NCBI RefSeq assembly: GCF_039537005.1
Contig: NZ_BAAAZR010000052.1
Coordinates: forward strand, 62,001-126,000
Length of the DNA stretch: 64,000 nt
Direction: 5' to 3'
Source of the DNA: Sphaerisporangium flaviroseum
GTDB taxonomy: Bacteria > Actinomycetota > Actinomycetes > Streptosporangiales > Streptosporangiaceae
Of this stretch, positions 59,086-64,000 are shown one piece after another. A program made the translations under genes and the position numbers. Below the pieces are notes generated by a model that was not told where the DNA came from, made no database searches, and was given only the letters and a program-made list of their open reading frames with translations. The first letter of the stretch is position 1; each line of letters begins with the position of its first letter.

Positions 59086-60447
59086 TCAGGCGCAGACCGT
59101 ACGGACGACGTCGGCCAGCTTGTTGGCGATGAGCTCGGCCTCCTGCTGGGACTCGGCCTCGACCATCACGCGGACCATCGGCTCGGTGCCGCTCGGACGG
59201 ATGAGCACCCGTCCCGTGTCACCGAGCGACTTCTCGGCGGCGCTGACGGCGGAGGCGAGATCCGGCGAGGTCGCCGCCTTCGCCTTGGAGACGTCACGGA
59301 CGTTCACCAGCACCTGGGGAAGCCGGGTCATGACCGATGCCAGGTCGTCCAGAGAACGGCCGGTACGTGCCACTTCCGCGAGCAGGTGCAGTGAGGTGAG
59401 CAGCCCGTCACCCGTGGTGGCGTGGTCGAGCATCACGACGTGGCCCGACTGCTCGCCGCCCAGGTTGAACCCCCCGGCCTTCATGGCCTCAAGGACGTAA
59501 CGGTCACCGACGGCCGTCTCCACCATGGTCAGCCCGGCCTTCTTCAATGCGATCTTGAAGCCGAGGTTGGACATGATGGTGGCGACGACGGTGTCCTTCA
59601 CCAAAGTGCCGCTGGAGTGCATCGCCAGCGCCAGGACGGCCATGATCTGGTCGCCGTCGACGACCTCTCCCGAGGACGTCACGGCGAGGCAGCGGTCGGC
59701 GTCACCGTCGTAGGCGATGCCCGCGTCGGCCCCGCGCTCCAGGACCGCCTCGCGCAACGCTCCAAGATGGGTCGAACCGACCCCCTCGTTGATGTTGAGG
59801 CCGTCCGGCGAGGCGCCGATCGTCTCGACGACGGCCCCCGCACGCAGCAGCGCCTCGGGCGCGACCATGTGGGCGGCGCCGTGCGCGCAGTCGACGACCA
59901 GCCGCAGGCCGTCCAGACGCCCGGGGACGGTCGTCAGGACGTGGGAGACGTAACGGTCGGCCTCGCCGAACGCGTCACGCACCCGGCCGACGGCCGGGCC
60001 CACCGGGCGGTTCCACTTCTCCCCGAGCCGCTGCTCGATGTCGTTCTCCACCGCGTCGGGCAGCTTGAAGCCGCCGCGGGTGAAGAACTTGATCCCGTTG
60101 TCCGGAGCGGGGTTGTGGGACGCGGAAAGCATGACCCCGAGGTCGGCTCCGAGAGCAGAGGTCAAGAAGGCGACGGCCGGGGTGGGCAGCACGCCGAGGC
60201 GTAGCACGTCCACTCCAGACGACGCGAGGCCGGCGACGACCGCGGCCTCGAGAAACTCTCCCGAGGCGCGCGGGTCCCGGCCCACGACGGCGACCGGGCG
60301 GCCACGCCGCCCGACGCTCGACTCGAAGGCGCCGGCATCCCCGAGGACATGAGCGGCCGCGACCGAAAGGTCCATGGCCAACTCGGCCGTGAGGTCGCGA
60401 CCCGCGACCCCACGAACCCCGTCGGTGCCGAAAAGCCGACCCGTCAA
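59086..60447 (-). CDS. glmM: Phosphoglucosamine mutase
   Basis: A 453-residue enzyme turning glucosamine-6-phosphate into glucosamine-1-phosphate for UDP-GlcNAc. RLFGTDGVRGVAG opens the protein; the phosphoserine loop is GVMLSASHNPAPDNGIKFF; the metal loop is AYDGDADRC; the sugar loop is GGEQSGHVV; and the phosphate site is IRPSGTEPMVRVM. A TTG start at 60447 overlaps the rpsI stop (TTGA). Placed with rplM-rpsI, the known actinobacterial order. Confidence 0.95.
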   Translation of the reverse strand: MTGRLFGTDGVRGVAGRDLTAELAMDLSVAAAHVLGDAGAFESSVGRRGRPVAVVGRDPRASGEFLEAAVVAGLASSGVDVLRLGVLPTPAVAFLTSALGADLGVMLSASHNPAPDNGIKFFTRGGFKLPDAVENDIEQRLGEKWNRPVGPAVGRVRDAFGEADRYVSHVLTTVPGRLDGLRLVVDCAHGAAHMVAPEALLRAGAVVETIGASPDGLNINEGVGSTHLGALREAVLERGADAGIAYDGDADRCLAVTSSGEVVDGDQIMAVLALAMHSSGTLVKDTVVATIMSNLGFKIALKKAGLTMVETAVGDRYVLEAMKAGGFNLGGEQSGHVVMLDHATTGDGLLTSLHLLAEVARTGRSLDDLASVMTRLPQVLVNVRDVSKAKAATSPDLASAVSAAEKSLGDTGRVLIRPSGTEPMVRVMVEAESQQEAELIANKLADVVRTVCA

Positions 60448-60971
60448 CGCTTGCTGTACTGCGGAGCCTTACGGGCCTTCTTGAGACCGGCCTTCTTCCG
60501 CTCCGTCTCACGGGAGTCACGGGTGAGGAAGCCGGCCTTCTTCAGCGGCGCGCGGTTGACCTCGACGTCCAGCGCGGTGAGCGCGCGGGCGAGGCCCATG
60601 CGCACGGCGCCGGCCTGGCCGGTCACGCCGCCACCGTCGATGCGGACGAAGACGTCGAACTGGTCCTCCGCGCCGATCGTCACGAAGGGCTCGTTGACGA
60701 TCTGCTGGTGGACCTTGTTCGGGAAGTAGTTCTCCAGCGTGCGACCCTCGATGGTCCACTTGCCGGTGCCCGGCGTGATGCGCACCCGGGCGATCGCTTC
60801 CTTGCGACGGCCCGTGCCGTACGAGTTGCCCGTGGTGATGGGCTTACGCGCGGGGACGTCACTGCTGGGAGCGGACTCGCTGGTGTACTCGGACGGGAAC
60901 TCCTCGGGGGAGTTGTCCGCAATGTCCAGCTCGCCCTCGATGGGCGTCTCGACACCGGTGGGCTCGGCCAC
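60444..60971 (-). CDS. rpsI: Ribosomal protein S9
   Basis: 175 residues. The S9 domain starts near residue 47: YGTGRRKEAIARVRITPGTGKWTIEGRTLENYF, and ends with KKARKAPQYSKR, the tail that reaches the P-site tRNA. An acidic N-terminal extension of about 45 residues (MAEPTGVETPIEGELDIADN...) is common in actinobacteria. Start GTG 60971 with AGGAGAACC. It follows rplM. Confidence 0.97.
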   Translation of the reverse strand: MAEPTGVETPIEGELDIADNSPEEFPSEYTSESAPSSDVPARKPITTGNSYGTGRRKEAIARVRITPGTGKWTIEGRTLENYFPNKVHQQIVNEPFVTIGAEDQFDVFVRIDGGGVTGQAGAVRMGLARALTALDVEVNRAPLKKAGFLTRDSRETERKKAGLKKARKAPQYSKR

Positions 60972-61024
60972 GGTTCTCCTCTAACTTTCGATCTCGACGT
61001 CAGCTGTCGGCCAACGGTGTGCGA

Positions 61025-61468
61025 CTACTGGGCGATCTGGGTGATCTCGTACTGCACCGGCTGCTGCGCCAGGTGCGGGTGCTCGGAACCGGCGTAGACC
61101 TTGAGCTTCTTGGCCATCTTGCGACCAAGGGAGTTCTTGGGGAGCATGCCCTTCACGGCCTTCTCCACAGCCCGGTCCGGACGCTTCTCCATGAGCTCCC
61201 GGTAGGAGACGGCGCGCAGACCGCCCGGGTAGCCCGAGTGGCGGTACGCCTTCTTCTGCTCCAGCTTGTTGCCGGTCAGGGCCACCTTGTCGGCGTTGAT
61301 GACGATGACGAAGTCACCGGTGTCGACATGCGGCGCGAAGATCGGCTTGTGCTTACCGCGGAGCAGCGTCGCGACCTGGGTGGCCAGCCGACCCAGCACG
61401 ACGTCGGTGGCGTCGATGACGTACCACTGACGCTGTACGTCGGTGGACTTAGGGGTGAACGTGCGCAC
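61025..61468 (-). CDS. rplM: Ribosomal protein L13
   Basis: 147 residues from GTG 61468 (VRTFTPKSTDVQRQWYVIDA). L13 marks are VLGRLATQVATLLRGKHKPIFAPHVDTGDFVIVINADKV, KKAYRHSGYPGGLR, and AVKGMLPKNSLGRKMAKKLKVYAG. Length is normal. ATG 61549 in frame is rejected because it lies in the leader. First gene of rplM-rpsI-glmM. Confidence 0.97.
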   Translation of the reverse strand: MRTFTPKSTDVQRQWYVIDATDVVLGRLATQVATLLRGKHKPIFAPHVDTGDFVIVINADKVALTGNKLEQKKAYRHSGYPGGLRAVSYRELMEKRPDRAVEKAVKGMLPKNSLGRKMAKKLKVYAGSEHPHLAQQPVQYEITQIAQ

Positions 61469-61618
61469 GGTGGTAAGCCTTCTGTCGGGTGACATCTCTC
61501 GGTAGGTCGTGGGCGGGCGCACGACAAGGCCCAGACCTTCCGTCTCCACGAGCAGGGAGATGACGCCGGACGCGCCGCGCCTCGGTCACAAGGGACCGAT
61601 CGCACACAACGAATCAGC

Positions 61619-61648
61619 AGACTACCGGTCGTGACAGGCGTGGGTCAA
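61619..61648 (-). promoter_or_regulatory. Promoter of the rplM-rpsI-glmM operon
   Basis: On the minus strand TTGACC (61643-61648) and TAGTCT (61619-61624) are 18 bases apart, the form of a housekeeping sigma promoter. It leaves a leader of about 145 bases before the rplM GTG. The spacer 61469-61786 shows no gene. Confidence 0.62.
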
Positions 61649-61786
61649 AACGAAGCACCGACGCTGGAACGTCACACCGGATCCGCGAGACGAGTCTACT
61701 GTGCGACCAGACCAATGGCTCAACGAAAACCAGTCCCCCGCGTCTCTTCATTAACATGAGCCGACCTCTCTATATTTGGCAGCGGT

Positions 61787-62572
61787 ATGTGTCAGCCCCC
61801 TTACCCCAGGAAAACCCAATGGTTCCCCCGTCGGCGAACCCACGTGGGTCTCCTGGCATGCCTCACGGCCGCCCTGCTCGCGGCGCTCGTGGTGTCGGGG
61901 CTCGAAACCCCCAAGACCGCCGACGAGATCTACCTCTCCCCTCGCACGCCTGCTCCCAAGCCGGCCCGTGTCCTCGCCGCGCCCGAGCCCCTCGCCAAGC
62001 GGCCCGCGCTCGGCCACGTGGCGAAACCGCCCACCCGCGTCAAGAGCGAGACCGAGCCGCGCTCGACCACCTCGGTCGCCAAGAAGCGAAGCTCCATCGA
62101 CGGGTTCTCATCGACACTGCCCCCTGGCACCAGCGTGGGCACGGCCAGCGGCGCCGACGAGGCAGGGACGGAGGACCAGGACGCTCCTCCTACCGGCGAC
62201 CTGGAGGCCATGGCCGTCGACCTCACCAACAGGGAGCGCATGCGCAAGGGGTGCGCCCCGCTGCGCGTCGACCTCCGGCTGGCCCGTTCGGCACGCGCCC
62301 ACAGCAGGGACATGGCCGCCAAGAACTACTTCGGCCACACCTCCCGCGATGGCCTTAGCCCCTGGGACCGCATGGCCAGGGCGGGATACTCCAACAGCGC
62401 CGCGGAGAACATCGCCCGCGGCTACCAGTCGGCGGACGAGGCCGTACGCGGCTGGATGGCCAATACCGGTCATCGCCGCAATATCCTGAACTGCCAGATC
62501 ACGACCGTTGGCGTGGGGGTCGCCTACGGTTCGGGTGACACATGGTGGACGCAGGACTTCGGCTATTCCTGA
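61787..62572 (+). CDS. Secreted or membrane-anchored CAP-domain (SCP/PR1) protein
   Basis: 261 residues. An N-terminal basic stretch and one helix (THVGLLACLTAALLAALVVSG) give a signal or anchor; a Pro/Lys/Thr-rich linker follows to about residue 130. The C-terminal CAP domain shows LEAMAVDLTNRERMRKGCAPL, LARSARAHSRDMAAKNYFGHTSRDG, AAENIARGYQSADEAVRGWMANTGHRRNIL and WTQDFG, with both active-region His. Function of bacterial CAP proteins is mostly unknown. TATATT (61771-61776) lies 10 bases before ATG 61787, so the mRNA may be leaderless. Confidence 0.85.
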   Translation: MCQPPYPRKTQWFPRRRTHVGLLACLTAALLAALVVSGLETPKTADEIYLSPRTPAPKPARVLAAPEPLAKRPALGHVAKPPTRVKSETEPRSTTSVAKKRSSIDGFSSTLPPGTSVGTASGADEAGTEDQDAPPTGDLEAMAVDLTNRERMRKGCAPLRVDLRLARSARAHSRDMAAKNYFGHTSRDGLSPWDRMARAGYSNSAAENIARGYQSADEAVRGWMANTGHRRNILNCQITTVGVGVAYGSGDTWWTQDFGYS

Positions 62573-62608
62573 CCTGTTATGTCGCGGCGCCGAGTTAGTC
62601 TCAAGCGC

Positions 62609-64000
62609 ATGGGTTACCCCGGGGATCAACAGCCACGCCGTCAGCCTTACCGCCCGTACGAAACACCTCAGCCCACCGGTGAGAACCGGCCCGAGGCGCC
62701 GCACGAGCAGGCCGGCGAGTCGGCGTCGTGGCCGCCCGTGGAGGAACGCGACCCGGGCCGGCGGCCATGGTCCCGCGCCGACGACGGCCGCAAGCGACCG
62801 CAGGCCAATCCCTTCGCCGTCACCGGGCACGAAGGCGTGGTCGACCCGATCATCAGCGGCGGCACCCCACCCTCCCGCGCCGGCAGGTCGGCGTCTGGCG
62901 CCGGCACACCGGGTCCGGGTACATCGGGCCTGAGTACGTCAGGTGCGGGCACATCGGGCCCGGGAACGTCGCCCTCAGGCGCGGGAGACCCGGCGTTCGG
63001 CATGGGCCAGAGTTTCGGCAACCGGGCCGCGAGCGGCGACCGGCCTCCGCCCGGGTACCCCTCGTTCAACAGTGGCCCGGCGTTCGACGGCGGGGGCCGC
63101 ACGTACGGCCGCGACCGCTCAGGCAACGCGGGCGGCACGCACGGGAGCGATCCAGCCTCCGGCGGCAACCGGCCGCCCGAAGCGCGGCAGACGCCGTCAC
63201 ACCCCCTCGAAGAACCGAGCCACCGCCCCTTCGAGACACCACAACAGCCCTCGAATCGTCCTTTCGAGACACCGCACCCCTCGAACCGGCCCTTCGAGAC
63301 ACCACAGCAACCCGCGAGCCGTCCCTTCGAAGCCCCGCAACAGCCTCAGAGCCGCCCCTTCGAGGCCCCGCAAGCGCAAGGCCGCGCCTTCGAGACGCCA
63401 TCACAACCGCGGAACCGGCCCTTCGAGGCACCGCAACCGCCCCAGAGCCGTCCCTTCGAAGCCCCGCAGCCCCCCTTCGAGACACCGCAGCAGTCCCGAA
63501 GCGGTTCGTTCGAGGCGCCGCGGCAACCGGAGAACCGGCCTTTCGAGGCGTCACCACAGTCCGAGGGCCCTCGGTCACAGGGACGCTCGTTCGAGGAACG
63601 GGGAGGCGGCGGCCGGTCCACCGAGGCCCGCGCAGACGTGCCCCGGCCGCCCATGGAGCGGCGAAGGCGCGAGCCGGAGCCCGCAGGGCGTTCCCGGGCT
63701 TCGATGTACATCACCGGTGGTCTCATCGCCGTCCTCCTCTCGGTCGGCGTGGGCATCGTGGTGGTGAACCGCGAGCCCGATCCCGTCGGCCAGGTGAGCA
63801 AGCCCGCCCCCACGGTCTCTCGCCCGCCCGAGCAGGTGCCCTTGGTCGGCAGCCCCAACGACAAGTTCGGCTTCACGGCGTCCCGGAAGACCGATCCGCA
63901 GCCGCTGACCCTCAAGGAACTGTTCGGCCACAAGAAGGTGACCGCGCGCGGCCGTTCGTACCTCATGACCGTGCGGCGGGTGGACAAGAAGTGCAAGGAC
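62609..64000 (+). CDS. Membrane protein with RPFE-repeat N-terminus, partial
   Basis: The frame is open from ATG 62609 to the window edge, over 460 residues. It begins MGYPGDQQPRRQPYRPYETP and is Pro/Gly/Arg-rich. Around residues 205-320 a unit of the form R-P-F-E-(T/A)-P-Q-Q-P recurs some ten to twelve times. A membrane helix follows (MYITGGLIAVLLSVGVGIVVV) at about residue 370, then an outer domain (VPLVGSPNDKFGFTASRKTDPQPLTLKELFGHKK) that runs off the end. I do not recognise the outer domain. Cytosolic disordered tails of this sort are common in actinomycete wall or sensor proteins. Larger open frames on either strand across the same bases are shadows of its biased codons. Confidence 0.78.
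   Translation, partial: MGYPGDQQPRRQPYRPYETPQPTGENRPEAPHEQAGESASWPPVEERDPGRRPWSRADDGRKRPQANPFAVTGHEGVVDPIISGGTPPSRAGRSASGAGTPGPGTSGLSTSGAGTSGPGTSPSGAGDPAFGMGQSFGNRAASGDRPPPGYPSFNSGPAFDGGGRTYGRDRSGNAGGTHGSDPASGGNRPPEARQTPSHPLEEPSHRPFETPQQPSNRPFETPHPSNRPFETPQQPASRPFEAPQQPQSRPFEAPQAQGRAFETPSQPRNRPFEAPQPPQSRPFEAPQPPFETPQQSRSGSFEAPRQPENRPFEASPQSEGPRSQGRSFEERGGGGRSTEARADVPRPPMERRRREPEPAGRSRASMYITGGLIAVLLSVGVGIVVVNREPDPVGQVSKPAPTVSRPPEQVPLVGSPNDKFGFTASRKTDPQPLTLKELFGHKKVTARGRSYLMTVRRVDKKCKD

Noticed and set aside
63197..63578. Minus-strand frames over the RPFE repeats
   Set aside because: They are repeats of Arg/Gly/Leu arising from the complementary strand of a Pro-rich repeat gene.
1..64000. tRNA, rRNA or known riboswitches
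   Set aside because: No cloverleaf with T-loop consensus, no rRNA-like block and no riboswitch core that I could recognise by eye in the spacers; a covariance-model search would be decisive.

Overview
The window is high-GC actinomycete chromosome: strong G/C at third codon positions, many GTG and some TTG starts, and overlapping ATGA/GTGA/TTGA gene junctions. Gene order from about 34 to 53 kb (guaB3, guaB, DUF5319, anti-sigma/sigma factor, groEL1-groES, tsaD-rimI-tsaB, tsaE, alr, nnrED, acpS, coaA) follows the conserved actinobacterial order also known from Mycobacterium and Streptomyces. A ShbA/SigD-type sigma factor, GroEL1 with a histidine-rich tail and wall-glycan genes of the TagF type point to a filamentous actinomycete, probably Streptosporangiales; the family is inference. 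The assembly has one short run of N at 7509-7521.

Layout. 0-3 kb: end of a VOC-fold gene, a flavin-fold (PPOX) gene, a DUF1348 gene, then a repeat-bearing spacer and a SAM methyltransferase. 3.6-10 kb: a form II CO-dehydrogenase-like molybdenum hydroxylase (small, large, medium subunits), a convergent aldo/keto reductase, and a membrane-anchored CoxG-like protein. 10-19.4 kb: a wall or surface glycan locus (GT2-TagF fusion, GT4, sulfotransferase, CDP-alcohol phosphatidyltransferase, second GT2 with a beta-rich tail, polysaccharide deacetylase). 19.4-23.4 kb: two small unrecognised genes, a DUF397 gene, a DUF2157/GDYXXLXXXLRDE pair and an acyltransferase-3. 23.5-33 kb: guaA, a lipoprotein beta-propeller, glpD with a long disordered N-terminus, and a DeoR regulator divergent from SIS-nagA amino-sugar genes. 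33-37 kb: a repeat-rich spacer, then guaB3 and guaB. 37-43.9 kb: DUF5319, a minimal RsdA-like ORF with its sigma factor, groEL1-groES under a CIRCE operator, a THUMP-like methyltransferase, and a long heptad-repeat protein. 44-52.8 kb (minus strand): tRNA t6A genes tsaD, tsaB and tsaE, rimI, a class F sortase with a neighbouring secreted anchored protein, a hydrolase, alr, nnrED and acpS. 53-58.4 kb: coaA, DUF389 and two ABC-2 exporter pairs. 58.4-64 kb: glmM-rpsI-rplM on the minus strand, then a CAP-domain secreted protein and the start of a membrane protein with an Arg-Pro-Phe-Glu repeat.

The most unusual signal is not a gene. At eight or more gene ends, the stop or start codon with its flank has been copied in tandem into the adjacent spacer (14063, 20288, 20343, 30098, 46207, 48197, 57591, 58409; weaker at 59012). 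The tsaE copy set makes an array of five ATG codons 26 bases apart, each with a purine-rich Shine-Dalgarno-like stretch. I know of no described name for this pattern. Other leads are the 79-aa Cys/Trp peptide with its 104-aa partner at 19.4-19.95 kb, the 67-aa RsdA-like ORF, and the sortase F pair.
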